Source of the DNA: Paenibacillus nuruki
GTDB lineage: Bacteria; Bacillota; Bacilli; Paenibacillales; Paenibacillaceae
DNA length: 64,000 nt
NCBI RefSeq assembly: GCF_001721045.1
Contig: NZ_MDER01000032.1
Coordinates: forward strand, 186,001-250,000
Direction: 5' to 3'
Below the pieces are notes generated by a model. The model was not told the origin of the DNA. It did no database searches and saw only the letters and a list, made by a program, of their open reading frames with translations. The position numbers were made by a program, and so were the translations under genes. Every line of letters begins with the position of its first letter. The stretch's first letter is position 1. Shown one piece after another: positions 42,202-51,479 of the stretch.

Positions 42202-43173
42202 ATGTCAGCAGTAAAAAAAATTGCAGTACTAACCAGTGGAGGAGACTCCCAAGGAATGAACGCAGCGGTTCGTGCCGTTGTGCGTAGTGCTCTTTATTTT
42301 GGTCTTGAAGTATGTGGAGTTCAACGTGGATATCAAGGTTTGTTAAACGAAGATATTTTCCCGATGGATCTACGTAGTGTAGGCGATATTATCCAACGTG
42401 GGGGAACGGTTCTTCAATCAGCACGTTGTAAAGAATTCATGACACTTGAAGGTCAACAAAAAGGTGCTGATATTCTTCGCAAACACGGTATTGATGGATT
42501 AGTCGTTATCGGTGGAGATGGATCTTACCAAGGTGCGAACAAATTAAGTAAATTAGGTATTAAAACGATGGCATTGCCAGGTACAATCGATAACGATATT
42601 TCGTATACAGATACAACGATTGGTTTTGATACAGCAGTAGGTATTGTTGTAGATGCGGTTAACAAATTGCGTGATACCATGTCTTCTCATGAACGTGTAT
42701 CTATTGTAGAAGTTATGGGTCGTCATTGCGGCGATATTGCTCTTCATTCTGGTCTAGCTTCTGGTGCAGAGACTATTCTTGTTCCTGAAGTATCGTATGA
42801 TCTTAAAGAAGTTGCAGATCGTATGCATCACAACTTTGCTTGTGGTAAACGTCATAGTATTGTTATCGTAGCTGAAGGTGCAGGTCGTGGCGAAGATATC
42901 GCAGAACAACTGCATATCCACTATCCTAACTTGGAACCTCGTGTAACTGTACTTGGACATATTCAGCGCGGTGGAACACCAACGCCTCGTGACCGTAATC
43001 TAGCAAGTCGTTTGGGTGATTTTGCAGTACGTAAGTTAATTGAAGGTGAATCCGACAAAGCTTGTGGCGTGATCAAAGGCGAAATCGTATTGACGGATAT
43101 TGATAAAGTTGTAAATAGCAAAAAAGAGTTTGACCATGAAACATACGAGTTAGCACTTCGCTTATCTCAATAA
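42202..43173 (+). CDS. pfkA: ATP-dependent 6-phosphofructokinase
   Basis: Phosphorylates fructose-6-phosphate in glycolysis. The 323-aa protein has the ATP motif LTSGGDSQGMNAAVR (about residues 10-24), GGDGSYQGA (the Gly marks ATP rather than PPi use), PGTIDNDI with the catalytic Asp (about 126-133), and VMGRHCGDIAL. In the first motif Gln stands where Pro is usual in bacilli (SQGMN instead of SPGMN). A pyruvate kinase gene usually follows pfkA in Bacilli, but here a terminator does; a second copy elsewhere would not be surprising. Confidence 0.93.
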   Translation: MSAVKKIAVLTSGGDSQGMNAAVRAVVRSALYFGLEVCGVQRGYQGLLNEDIFPMDLRSVGDIIQRGGTVLQSARCKEFMTLEGQQKGADILRKHGIDGLVVIGGDGSYQGANKLSKLGIKTMALPGTIDNDISYTDTTIGFDTAVGIVVDAVNKLRDTMSSHERVSIVEVMGRHCGDIALHSGLASGAETILVPEVSYDLKEVADRMHHNFACGKRHSIVIVAEGAGRGEDIAEQLHIHYPNLEPRVTVLGHIQRGGTPTPRDRNLASRLGDFAVRKLIEGESDKACGVIKGEIVLTDIDKVVNSKKEFDHETYELALRLSQ

Positions 43174-43218
43174 TTTAAGCCAGTCCTAAAACGGATAAAT
43201 GTTTTAATCATCAACTTT

Positions 43219-43277
43219 AAAAAGCGGGCTAAATCTTACGTAATCTTCGGATTGCTAATATTTGCACGCTTTTTATT
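43219..43277 (+). terminator. Terminator of ytpB-pfkA
   Basis: AAAAAGCG-GC-AAAT pairs with ATTT-GC-CGCTTTTT over a long loop. Confidence 0.7.
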
Positions 43278-43452
43278 TTACCAAAAATTACTTTTAGATA
43301 TCACTTTTGTAAAAAATATGAGAAGAAATGGTAAAATTTTTGAATTAAAGATTAGAAGTAACGGGTAAATTATTGTACTATAAGGGAGTAAGTCATTTAT
43401 ATCTTAACTCCGTAGGAACTGGAGAGACCAACTAGAAGGGGGCTACCATACA

Positions 43453-44049
43453 TTGACGAGAGAAAAAGGAGCAAAAGGAAAGGAGAGCCGTTTACGTTTG
43501 CTACACGCTGCTGCTAAACAATTTGCTGTACATGGTTTTCATGAAACGAAAGTCAGTGCTATTGTTGCAGAAGCCAAGCTTTCACAACCCGCATTTTATT
43601 TGTACTTTGAAAGTAAAGATGCTGTGTTTGAAGAGCTAGTTAAGCTTTTCCATGCTAGACTCACTACAGTCATCAATGAAAGTCGTCTTCCTGAAATACA
43701 TTCAACTGATGGGGTACTGCACCAATTATGTCATACGTTGACCTCAATGTTTGACTATTTTTATGCGAACCCGTATTTGACACGAATTGGATTTCATTTG
43801 GCACCACAATCGCAAAATATGAAGCAAGAATTGGTTCAATGGGTTGAGCAGATGTTATCGGGTGAACAACGTTCTGGACAATTTAAGTCTGAATTTCGGA
43901 TGAATATGGTCTCAGAATGTTTGGTAGGTACAATCGAACGGATTGTATTTACACAACTTCTTCCTGGCAAAGTTGCACCAGAACAATTAGCGCTTGATAT
44001 TGTAAATTTATATGTATCCGGAATTGGTATGAAACAAAGCAAAGTGTAG
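43453..44049 (+). CDS. TetR family regulator
   Basis: A 198-aa regulator with a TetR helix-turn-helix (FHETKVSAIVAEAKLSQPAFYLYFESKDAVF, about residues 30-61) and a helical effector domain of TetR_C type. The N-terminus is basic. It starts at TTG 43453 with AAGGGGG upstream. The DUF72 gene follows after 28 bp and is its most likely partner or target. The ligand is unknown. Confidence 0.87.
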   Translation: MTREKGAKGKESRLRLLHAAAKQFAVHGFHETKVSAIVAEAKLSQPAFYLYFESKDAVFEELVKLFHARLTTVINESRLPEIHSTDGVLHQLCHTLTSMFDYFYANPYLTRIGFHLAPQSQNMKQELVQWVEQMLSGEQRSGQFKSEFRMNMVSECLVGTIERIVFTQLLPGKVAPEQLALDIVNLYVSGIGMKQSKV

Positions 44050-44077
44050 ATGATAGCGCTAGGAGGTTCATTTTCAT

Positions 44078-44959
44078 ATGATTACTGTCGGTTTGACGGG
44101 TTGGGGAGATCATGATTCTCTCTATCTTACCAAAGAAGCAAATAAGAACAAATTACCCACTTATAGCTCATTATTCCGCACCGTAGAGGTAGATAGTTCC
44201 TTTTATGCGATCCAATCCCGGCGGAATATGGAAAAGTGGACTGAAGAGACACCTGGTTCTTTTCGTTTTCTTGTCAAAGCTTTTCAAGGTATGACAGGGC
44301 ATTCACGGGGTAAAATTCCTTTTGATAGTGAAGCAGAGATGTTTGAAGCTTTTCGCTTATCGATCAGTACAATGGATCAAGCAGGTAAATTGATGGCTGC
44401 TCTATTTCAATTTCCACCCTGGTTCGATTGTAATCGAGAAAATGTAAAGACTCTTCGGCATATTCGTGAACTTATGGGAGATTACCCGTGTGCACTCGAA
44501 TTTCGCCATCAAAGTTGGTACACGCCTGAAATGCGAGATAAAACGATCCAATTTATGCGTAAAGAGAACTGGATTCATAGTATTTGCGATGAACCGCAAG
44601 CTGGAATCGGCTCTGTTCCAATTGTTGAAGAAGTGACCGATCGTCAGTTAACAGTGGTTCGTATGCATGGCCGTAATGAATCAGGCTGGAATTCATCAGG
44701 ACAACCGAACTGGCGAGAAGTACGTTATCTGTACCGCTACAATGAAGCAGAATTACAAGAATGGGCACAACGTCTACAGCGATTGGAACAGCAATCCGAA
44801 GAAGTCTGTGTGATTTTCAATAATAATTCAGGCGGAGATGCAGCAGATAATGCTCGGCAATTGATGGCGATGTTAGGACAAGAGGTACCGACGATTCCAG
44901 AAGAAAAGAAAGTCGATATGGAACAGATTGATCTTTTCGACTGGAGTGGACAAGAATAA
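44078..44959 (+). CDS. DUF72 (YecE-like) family protein
   Basis: A 293-aa TIM-barrel-like DUF72 protein. The N-terminus ITVGLTGWGDHDSLY, VEVDSSFYAI, FRFLVKAFQGMTGH, CALEFRHQSWY and VVRMHGRNESGW are in the family order. The E. coli and B. subtilis homologues have no confirmed enzymatic role. It starts after AGGAGG, 28 bp after the TetR gene, and ends at a terminator shared with the MATE gene. Confidence 0.88.
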   Translation: MITVGLTGWGDHDSLYLTKEANKNKLPTYSSLFRTVEVDSSFYAIQSRRNMEKWTEETPGSFRFLVKAFQGMTGHSRGKIPFDSEAEMFEAFRLSISTMDQAGKLMAALFQFPPWFDCNRENVKTLRHIRELMGDYPCALEFRHQSWYTPEMRDKTIQFMRKENWIHSICDEPQAGIGSVPIVEEVTDRQLTVVRMHGRNESGWNSSGQPNWREVRYLYRYNEAELQEWAQRLQRLEQQSEEVCVIFNNNSGGDAADNARQLMAMLGQEVPTIPEEKKVDMEQIDLFDWSGQE

Positions 44960-44961
44960 AT

Positions 44962-45001
44962 AAAAAGCGGCATTTTCCTAAGATAGGAGAATGCCGCTTT
45001 T
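44962..45001. terminator. Bidirectional terminator between DUF72 and MATE genes
   Basis: AAAAAGCGGCATTTTCCT pairs almost fully with AGGAGAATGCCGCTTTT. Confidence 0.92.
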
Positions 45002-45015
45002 GTTGATAAACCATT

Positions 45016-46383
45016 TTATTTAGAAGCAAAGTTCGTATCACGGATCGCTTGTCGTTGTACCCACAATAAACGAGAAAGCAACGTAATTGCCCCTACTGCA
45101 AGCCCGATACTCAATCCTATCCAATACCCGAAAGCACCAAAATCGGTATAGTTCGCAACAATATACCCTACAGGTAATCCAATAATCCAATATGAGATAA
45201 AGGTTAAAAAGAAAGCCGGGTTAACATCTTTATATCCTCGTAAAGCTCCTTGTACAGGAGTAGCAATCGCATCTGATATTTGGTAAAAAGCAGCATAGAT
45301 CATAAAGTGAGCAATCAGGTCGATCAATACCGGATCAGACGAGTACAGTGCAGAAACCGATTGGCGAAAAGCAAGTAAAATCACAGCCGTACATAATGAT
45401 AATGCAAGAGCTAATCCCAGACCAAGCTTAGTATATTGCCTTGCATCCTTGAGGCGCTTTGCACCGACTTCATAACCGACCAGAATCGTCAAAGCTGTAC
45501 AAATACTTAGCGGAATCATATACAGGGTTGCTGCAAAGTTCTGAGCCGCCTGATGAGCTGCAATCGTCATTGTATCGTAGTTGCTCATAAATAATGTTAC
45601 ACCTGCGAAAATAGCAACTTCAAAAAAGATAGCAAATCCCATCGGAATACCTAATTTCAAGATTTCGCCCCATTTTTGCAAAGAAGGGGAGTGCCATTTT
45701 TTAAACATCTGATCTTGACGGAAAGGTTCAGCGAGATGAATAACCAATACGGCTATTAAAAACACACACCAGTAGGTGATCGCAGAGGCTACACCTGCAC
45801 CAATTCCGCCCAATTTAGGAAATCCGAATTTACCGAAAATAAGTAAATAGTTAATCACTACATTGATCGGTAGCGCACATAATGTAATCATCATCGAAAA
45901 TCGTGTCTGTCCTAGTGCATCAATATAACTACGCAACACGGTATAAGCGAACAACGGCACGATGCCTGTAGATAAACATACAATAAATCCATGAGCGACT
46001 TCACGTACATAAGGTTCTAGACTCATTAGATCCAAAATGGGGTTCAATAATAGACCGCCTACAATGAGAATCACGATCGAGACGACTACAGATAATAACA
46101 AGGCTTGAACGACATTAAAGCTAATCTGCTTGCGTTGATTGGAACCGATCAGCTGAGACACAATAGGTGTAACAGCCACTAGAATACCACTAAGACCTGC
46201 TTGAATTGGAACCCATAAGCTAGAACCAATAGCTACACCAGCTAGATCTTCGGCACTGGCATGTCCCGACATATTAGTATCAAAAAAAGTCATCAATGAT
46301 AAAGCAATCTGTGTGACCAGAATTGGAAACAATATTTTTAGAAACTGACTGAACTTTTGCAAAAGTGTAACTGTAGGGATCAT
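45016..46383 (-). CDS. MATE family efflux transporter
   Basis: A 455-aa sodium- or proton-coupled multidrug antiporter with 12 transmembrane helices in two related halves. FPILVTQIALSLMTFFDTNMSGHASAEDLAGVAIG-type start has the cation-site Asp in helix 2; GIGAGVASAITYW and LGIPMGFAIFFEVAIF (start of the second half) match the NorM/DinF family. The substrate is unknown. Single gene on the minus strand. Confidence 0.92.
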   Translation of the reverse strand: MIPTVTLLQKFSQFLKILFPILVTQIALSLMTFFDTNMSGHASAEDLAGVAIGSSLWVPIQAGLSGILVAVTPIVSQLIGSNQRKQISFNVVQALLLSVVVSIVILIVGGLLLNPILDLMSLEPYVREVAHGFIVCLSTGIVPLFAYTVLRSYIDALGQTRFSMMITLCALPINVVINYLLIFGKFGFPKLGGIGAGVASAITYWCVFLIAVLVIHLAEPFRQDQMFKKWHSPSLQKWGEILKLGIPMGFAIFFEVAIFAGVTLFMSNYDTMTIAAHQAAQNFAATLYMIPLSICTALTILVGYEVGAKRLKDARQYTKLGLGLALALSLCTAVILLAFRQSVSALYSSDPVLIDLIAHFMIYAAFYQISDAIATPVQGALRGYKDVNPAFFLTFISYWIIGLPVGYIVANYTDFGAFGYWIGLSIGLAVGAITLLSRLLWVQRQAIRDTNFASK

Positions 46384-46522
46384 AGTCTAACCTCATTTAA
46401 TAGAATAAAGTAATATATGTATTCATCAATACAATCAAATAGTTACTATATAGGCATCATAGGCATCGAAATTATAAGTATCAAAAGTTGATTGTACAGG
46501 ATAACGATTATTTTGAATAGTC

Positions 46523-46553
46523 AAAAAAAGAACCCGGAAAATGATCCGGGTTC
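46523..46553 (-). terminator. Terminator of the DUF4015 gene
   Basis: AGAACCCGGA pairs with TCCGGGTTCT over 6 nt; the plus-strand A-run gives a U-run for the minus-strand transcript. Confidence 0.92.
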
Positions 46554-46594
46554 TGCACTTTAAATGGTATAGCATTCCCAACATAAAATGATGA

Positions 46595-47767
46595 TTAATA
46601 ATCAGCGTTGGCTGTATAACGGTTACCTGCATTCCATAGCAAGTATTCATCGATACCTTTTTCATGCATCGCACGAATCTGGTCGTTAACTTCTTTAGCA
46701 CCATACGATGTATAGTGGCCGCTACCTAACCAGCTTGCTGTAAAGTCTTGAATCCACGGACGAATAATCGGCGTTTGATCACCAAGTGGTTTTAACTTTT
46801 TCAATGTATCTTCCATCGAACCTTTAATGGTTGCATATGGGTTTTTATCGGGATCTTTAACACCGAACCAACCTGTAGAGTAATGACTTGGATAGACCAT
46901 TGGACTGATAACATCTACATTTTCTGAAATTTTCGTGAAATCTTGTCCGATACCTTCAGCCGCAGGAACAGAAGCTGCATAACCGAAAATATCAACAGAA
47001 ACGCGTACACCTAGTGGAGCAAGCTCTTTACGAGCATATTGTACAAATTCAGCAATCACATCAACACGAGATTGTTTAGTTTTGGTAAATTTCAATTCAG
47101 CTTCATGATTTTCGAAGCCTTCAGGGAAACGAACATAATCAAACTGGATTTCTTTGAATCCCATCGCTGCTGCTTCTTTAGCCAATTCAATATTGTAATC
47201 CCATACGTCTTTATTATATGGATTTACAAAGTTATCGCCTTTAGCATTGCTCCATACTTGTCCATTGCTTTTTACAAAAGAAAGTTCAGGATGCTTTTTA
47301 GCAAGGATAGAGTCTTTGAACACAACGATACGTGCAATCGGATAAACATCATGCTTTTTCAAACGTTTCATCATCGCTTCTGGATCAGCAATAAATTTTT
47401 GCGGGCTACCCATTTCTTTCAACTTTGCATTTTTCGTCTTATACGTTATGTATCCAGCATCGTCTTTAAGATCAATAACCATAGCATTTAATGCTGTTTT
47501 GTCCAAAAGATCAAGCAGGGTAGTCATACGTGAACCACCAGCACTGTAAGCTGTAACGTATACGCCTTTTACTTTAGGTGCATTGACTTGCGGATCAATT
47601 TTGGCAGGAGGATTATCAGCATCCACCTCTGTTTTACTCATTTGACTGTGAATAGCCGCTTGATTCAAAGCGGATTGAAGAGTAGTTGTCTTTGTTGTAC
47701 CTTGATCACTTTGACCACCACTAAGCGTTGTAGATGCGAGCAGCATAATTGCCCATAAGATTTCCAT
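46595..47767 (-). CDS. Putative extracellular glycoside hydrolase (DUF4015)
   Basis: A 390-aa exported protein: a short N-terminal hydrophobic segment (MEILWAIMLLASTTL), a Thr/Gln-rich linker to about residue 65, then a TIM-barrel-like DUF4015 domain. VKGVYVTAYSAGG, AMVIDLKDDAGYITY, YPIARIVVFKD, GFKEIQFDYVRFPEGF (candidate catalytic Asp), VSVDIFGYAAS and VISPMVYPSHYS follow the family order. This group is related to GH13/GH18-like enzymes; activity on wall-linked or secreted glycans is likely but unknown. Confidence 0.85.
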   Translation of the reverse strand: MEILWAIMLLASTTLSGGQSDQGTTKTTTLQSALNQAAIHSQMSKTEVDADNPPAKIDPQVNAPKVKGVYVTAYSAGGSRMTTLLDLLDKTALNAMVIDLKDDAGYITYKTKNAKLKEMGSPQKFIADPEAMMKRLKKHDVYPIARIVVFKDSILAKKHPELSFVKSNGQVWSNAKGDNFVNPYNKDVWDYNIELAKEAAAMGFKEIQFDYVRFPEGFENHEAELKFTKTKQSRVDVIAEFVQYARKELAPLGVRVSVDIFGYAASVPAAEGIGQDFTKISENVDVISPMVYPSHYSTGWFGVKDPDKNPYATIKGSMEDTLKKLKPLGDQTPIIRPWIQDFTASWLGSGHYTSYGAKEVNDQIRAMHEKGIDEYLLWNAGNRYTANADY

Positions 47768-48022
47768 GTGTTAGCTCCTTCTCTGTATGTATAATCGTGA
47801 CGTCATGTGGATTTACTTTTTAAGTATAACGGATGTCAATAAACTGTAAAGAACATAATTGTTACCGTTAGTATCTAAAAATATCCATCTTACATATTTA
47901 ACCATGTCAAAGCATAGCTAAACAAGTATTAATCTTTTTTAGTATAAAACATAAAAATGCCACTTCCAACCCTCTATAGAAGAAGGTAGAAGCGACATTT
48001 CTAATATCGTTATAAGTTAATC
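47768..48022. other. Intergenic region upstream of the DUF4015 gene
   Basis: No gene is seen. An imperfect hairpin at 47953-48003 (AAATGCCACTT...AAGCGACATTT with mismatches) may terminate the small minus-strand gene to its right. The rest should hold the DUF4015 gene promoter. Confidence 0.4.
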
Positions 48023-48217
48023 TTATTGCATGAATTGCTGGCTTTGATTTTCGCAAATACTGTGTTGAATAATTTCCATAGCATCCTCTGGCTCCAAGAT
48101 ACGCAACCCATCACGTAAAACAATAACAGCGTTCAATTCTTGCTGTTTTAGGGAAGGCATCATATCAGGAAACCATTTCATGACGATTTGTGACAATTTG
48201 ACCGTTTCCATTTCCAC
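48023..48217 (-). CDS. Small hypothetical protein
   Basis: A 64-aa protein rich in Met/Gln/Glu with no known motif: MEMETVKLSQIVMKWFPDMM, AVIVLRDGLRILEPED, then a Gln-rich tail. GTG 48217 is preferred because AAAGGG lies 8 bases upstream; a GTG three codons earlier overlaps that site. Isolated, with a weak terminator. The reading frame could be real but nothing outside it confirms this. Confidence 0.45.
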   Translation of the reverse strand: MEMETVKLSQIVMKWFPDMMPSLKQQELNAVIVLRDGLRILEPEDAMEIIQHSICENQSQQFMQ

Positions 48218-48469
48218 AATAATCACCCTTTCCTATTCTGGAATCATTACGCTTAATGAACGAAATCATTCTAATGAGAACTTTAGGAAAAGCATGGCTG
48301 TGTATCAAATGTTAGGGACTGAACACAAACTGCAACTAATAAAAAGGTAGAGGTGGCGTGTTTTTAGTCTACTATATATTACGACAAAAAGCGACTTTCA
48401 GTGTATAGCAAAACCAAAATAGTTTACATTTTTTTAATAAAACATCAAAACAATATTTTTTGTCGTCTA

Positions 48470-49300
48470 TTAACCTTTACGGAAAGAACCCATAACTCCG
48501 ACCGTTTCGACCATATTTACAAAAGCAGCAGGATCGGTTTCTTTAATAATTCTACGTAATTCTGCGAGTTCATAACGTGTAGTTACCGTCATTAACATAT
48601 CTTTAGGCGTATGTGAGAATGCACCTTCTGCTTTGATCATCGTTACCCCACGCTGAAGAGGCATTAACTTTTCTAACAATAGATCAGTATGATTAGATAC
48701 GATAAATAAAGTTACTTTGACATGACTAACATGAATAAGATCTAGTACCTTACCTGCAATATAAATAGAGACCATAGAAGCAAGTGCGATATTCCAATTA
48801 TTCGACCAGTAACCCATAGCGAGTACAACCAATCCATTTAATCCAACAATCACATTACCGACCGGGAAATCACGATAGCGCGTAATAATGGAACCAAGAA
48901 TATCGAATCCACCCGAAGAACCGCCGACACGGAAAGAAATACCTACACCTATTCCTATAAGTACACCACCAAATACAGCAGAAAGGAGTAAATCAGGTGC
49001 TGCTGCTTCAACGGGAATAATAGTCATCATCCATGTGGTTGCTGCGACAGAGACAATACTGAGCAAAATGTATCGTTTACCAAGCAAAAACCAACCTGCA
49101 ATCAACAGAGGTATATTGTATACAAAGTAAAGCAGGCTAATATTAAGCGGTGTAAAATAACCGGTTAACATAGCAAGTCCTGATACACCACCACTTAATA
49201 ATTGATGGGGAATCAGGAACAGGTTAAATGCAGCAGCTGTGAATAAGGAGCCCAGAAAAACAACAAATAGGGCACCGATTTTTTTTGACACAAAAATCAC
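48470..49300 (-). CDS. YitT family membrane protein
   Basis: A 276-aa protein with about five transmembrane helices (DUF161/YitT_membrane repeats, about residues 8-200) and a C-terminal cytoplasmic DUF2179 domain (VTLFIVSNHTDLLLEKLM...GVTMIKAEGAFS, about 196-275). FLIPHQLLSGGVSGLAML and RVGGSSGGFDILG are hallmark motifs. Several paralogues occur in Bacilli; the function remains undefined, though small-molecule transport is suspected. Confidence 0.9.
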   Translation of the reverse strand: MIFVSKKIGALFVVFLGSLFTAAAFNLFLIPHQLLSGGVSGLAMLTGYFTPLNISLLYFVYNIPLLIAGWFLLGKRYILLSIVSVAATTWMMTIIPVEAAAPDLLLSAVFGGVLIGIGVGISFRVGGSSGGFDILGSIITRYRDFPVGNVIVGLNGLVVLAMGYWSNNWNIALASMVSIYIAGKVLDLIHVSHVKVTLFIVSNHTDLLLEKLMPLQRGVTMIKAEGAFSHTPKDMLMTVTTRYELAELRRIIKETDPAAFVNMVETVGVMGSFRKG

Positions 49301-49410
49301 CTCGGGTTGTAAGTTAGTAAGTTATGGAAAGTATACCTGTTAATTTATAAGAAGTATCTTTCACAAAAGTAATTATATTATGATTCAGCTAGTAATCATT
49401 GTGTATTTTG

Positions 49411-49419
49411 TGATATAAT
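49411..49419 (+). promoter_or_regulatory. Extended -10 promoter of cshA
   Basis: TGATATAAT matches the extended -10 form TGnTATAAT; no good -35 is seen. A transcript from here would have a leader of about 260 nt. Confidence 0.45.
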
Positions 49420-49424
49420 GATTT

Positions 49425-49683
49425 AGATATTCTTGAGTAGGGATGTTTTGCTGAATTATGTTGACTATTCTATAAACGCAAGACTGATTTATTTCATCAT
49501 AGAAACTATTGAACAAAGGTATAGTTTATACTAACTACTGAATTATTCAATAGTTCATAACAAAAAAAGAATAAGTGGCGGTCCACAAGGCCTCCTGCGA
49601 TGCAGGTATATACTACTCATTTGCTACTTAAGAATACAAACAAGTTGGTGGATTGTCCACAATATAGAAGGAGCACGAATATT
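49425..49683 (+). promoter_or_regulatory. Long structured leader of cshA
   Basis: It contains CCTGC-gat-GCAGG (49594-49606) and GTGGA-ttg-TCCAC just ahead of the ribosome site, and GTCCACAA occurs twice. This could support cold-shock or autogenous control, but no known riboswitch class is recognised. Confidence 0.4.
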
Positions 49684-51270
49684 TTGACTAAATTTGCAGA
49701 TTTCGGATTAGATGAAAAAGTACTACAAGCGGTAATGGAGCTAGGTTTTGAAGAATCAACACCTATCCAAGCACAAGCTATTCCAATTGCTATGAGCGGC
49801 AGTGACATGATCGGACAAGCTCAAACAGGTACAGGTAAAACAGCAGCATTCGGCATACCCCTTATTAACAAGATCGAACGTTCGGAAGATAAAATTGTAG
49901 CTTTGATCATGGCACCAACACGTGAGTTGGCGATCCAAGTAGCAGAAGAAATTGAGAAACTAGCTCGCTTTAAAGGTATCCGTTCATTGCCAATTTATGG
50001 TGGACAAGATATCGTTCGCCAAATTCGCGCTTTGAAAAAGAAACCTCAAATTATCATCGGTACACCTGGTCGCTTGCTTGACCATATCAACCGTAAAACA
50101 ATCAAACTTGATGATGTACAAACTGTAGTATTGGATGAAGCAGATGAAATGCTTGATATGGGTTTCATGGAAGATATCCAATCTATTTTGAAACAAGTTC
50201 CAGAAGAGCGTCAAACCATGTTGTTCTCAGCAACTATGCCTGCTAACATCAAACGTTTAGCGCAACAATTCTTGAAAAACCCTGAACATGTTTCTGTAAT
50301 TCCAAAACATGTTAGCGCACCTTTGATTGACCAATCTTATATCGAAGTAAACGAGCGTCAAAAATTTGATGCATTGTCTCGTCTATTAGATATGGAATCT
50401 CCTGAACTAGCAATCGTATTCGGACGTACTAAACGTCGTGTTGATGAATTGGCAGAAGCTTTGCAAAAACGTGGCTATACAGCTGACGGTTTGCATGGTG
50501 ACTTGTCTCAGAATCAACGTGATAGTGTAATGCGTAAATTCCGTGACGGTAGTATCGACGTTCTAGTAGCTACAGACGTAGCAGCACGTGGACTTGATGT
50601 ATCTGGCGTAACTCATGTTGTAAACTTTGACTTGCCGCAAGATCCAGAAAGTTATGTTCACCGTATCGGTCGTACAGGACGTGCTGGTAAAGAAGGCGCA
50701 GCTTACTCTTTCGTAACGCCACGTGAAATGGATCATTTACACTTTATCGAGCGTGTAACAAACCAAAAAATCGCACGTAAACCTCTTCCATCTTTGGCAG
50801 AAGCGATTGAAGGTAAACAACGCATTACAGCTGAGCGCTTGCTTGAGCTAGTACAAGACGATACAACACCTTTGAACGAATATAAAGGTATTGCTATTCA
50901 ATTGTTAGAACAATATGATTCTGTGAACTTGCTTTCAGCAGCAATCAAATTGTTAACTGGCGAGAAAAAAGATGCACAGGTTGATTTGACTCCAGAAGAT
51001 CCAATTCGTGCAAAACGTCGTAAACCAGATGTTCGTTCAGGTGGACGTAAGCCAAGTGGTAGCTACAACCGTGGTGGAAGTAGCACTGGTGGATACAAAG
51101 GTAACAGTAGCAGCAGTGGTGGACGCGGTGGATACAGCAGCGGCGGAAGCTCTAGCGGTGGCGGATATAAAGGTAACAAAGATGCTGGACGTGATCGTAA
51201 CAAACCACGTACAACTAGCAGCGAAAACCGTCGTCCAGCACCAAAACGCGACGATTCTTTCAACGCATAA
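49684..51270 (+). CDS. cshA: DEAD-box RNA helicase CshA
   Basis: Unwinds RNA with ATP, in ribosome assembly and mRNA decay (degradosome partner in Bacilli). The 528-aa protein has motif Q ([21 protein letters not shown]), motif [12 protein letters not shown] (about residues 45-55), [33 protein letters not shown] and [10 protein letters not shown]. The C-terminal domain (about 395-470) and a Gly/Ser/Arg-rich tail follow (about 480-528), rich in SGG and RGG-like steps, for RNA binding. TTG 49684 is chosen: AAGGAG lies 10 bases upstream and residue numbering then fits homologues. The tail is unlike the acidic region of DbpA. Confidence 0.93.
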   Translation: MTKFADFGLDEKVLQAVMELGFEESTPIQAQAIPIAMSGSDMIGQAQTGTGKTAAFGIPLINKIERSEDKIVALIMAPTRELAIQVAEEIEKLARFKGIRSLPIYGGQDIVRQIRALKKKPQIIIGTPGRLLDHINRKTIKLDDVQTVVLDEADEMLDMGFMEDIQSILKQVPEERQTMLFSATMPANIKRLAQQFLKNPEHVSVIPKHVSAPLIDQSYIEVNERQKFDALSRLLDMESPELAIVFGRTKRRVDELAEALQKRGYTADGLHGDLSQNQRDSVMRKFRDGSIDVLVATDVAARGLDVSGVTHVVNFDLPQDPESYVHRIGRTGRAGKEGAAYSFVTPREMDHLHFIERVTNQKIARKPLPSLAEAIEGKQRITAERLLELVQDDTTPLNEYKGIAIQLLEQYDSVNLLSAAIKLLTGEKKDAQVDLTPEDPIRAKRRKPDVRSGGRKPSGSYNRGGSSTGGYKGNSSSSGGRGGYSSGGSSSGGGYKGNKDAGRDRNKPRTTSSENRRPAPKRDDSFNA

Positions 51271-51294
51271 GTAAATAACATCTTTGTATAAATA

Positions 51295-51330
51295 GGAGAG
51301 TCAGGTATAAAACCTGGCTCTCTTTTTTTA
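51295..51330 (+). terminator. Terminator of cshA
   Basis: GGAGAGTCAGGT pairs with CCTGGCTCTC, with G-U allowed, followed by a T-run. Confidence 0.9.
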
Positions 51331-51479
51331 TTTTTAACCAAGGCGAATTAGCGAAATACCATACATAATCAATCGACACTGGTATTATAATGAAGAGTTA
51401 GGTATATTTAATATGTGTAGGTTTCAGAGAAAACAGCGATATGATGAAATGCTGATGCAGACGTGAGGGGGAAGTTGAT

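Noticed and set aside
46435-46704. Minus-strand frame at the end of the DUF4015 gene
   Set aside because: It overlaps the real gene in another frame and spans its terminator.
51008-51341. Frames overlapping the 3' end of cshA on both strands
   Set aside because: Products of the Gly/Ser/Arg repeat codons in the helicase tail.
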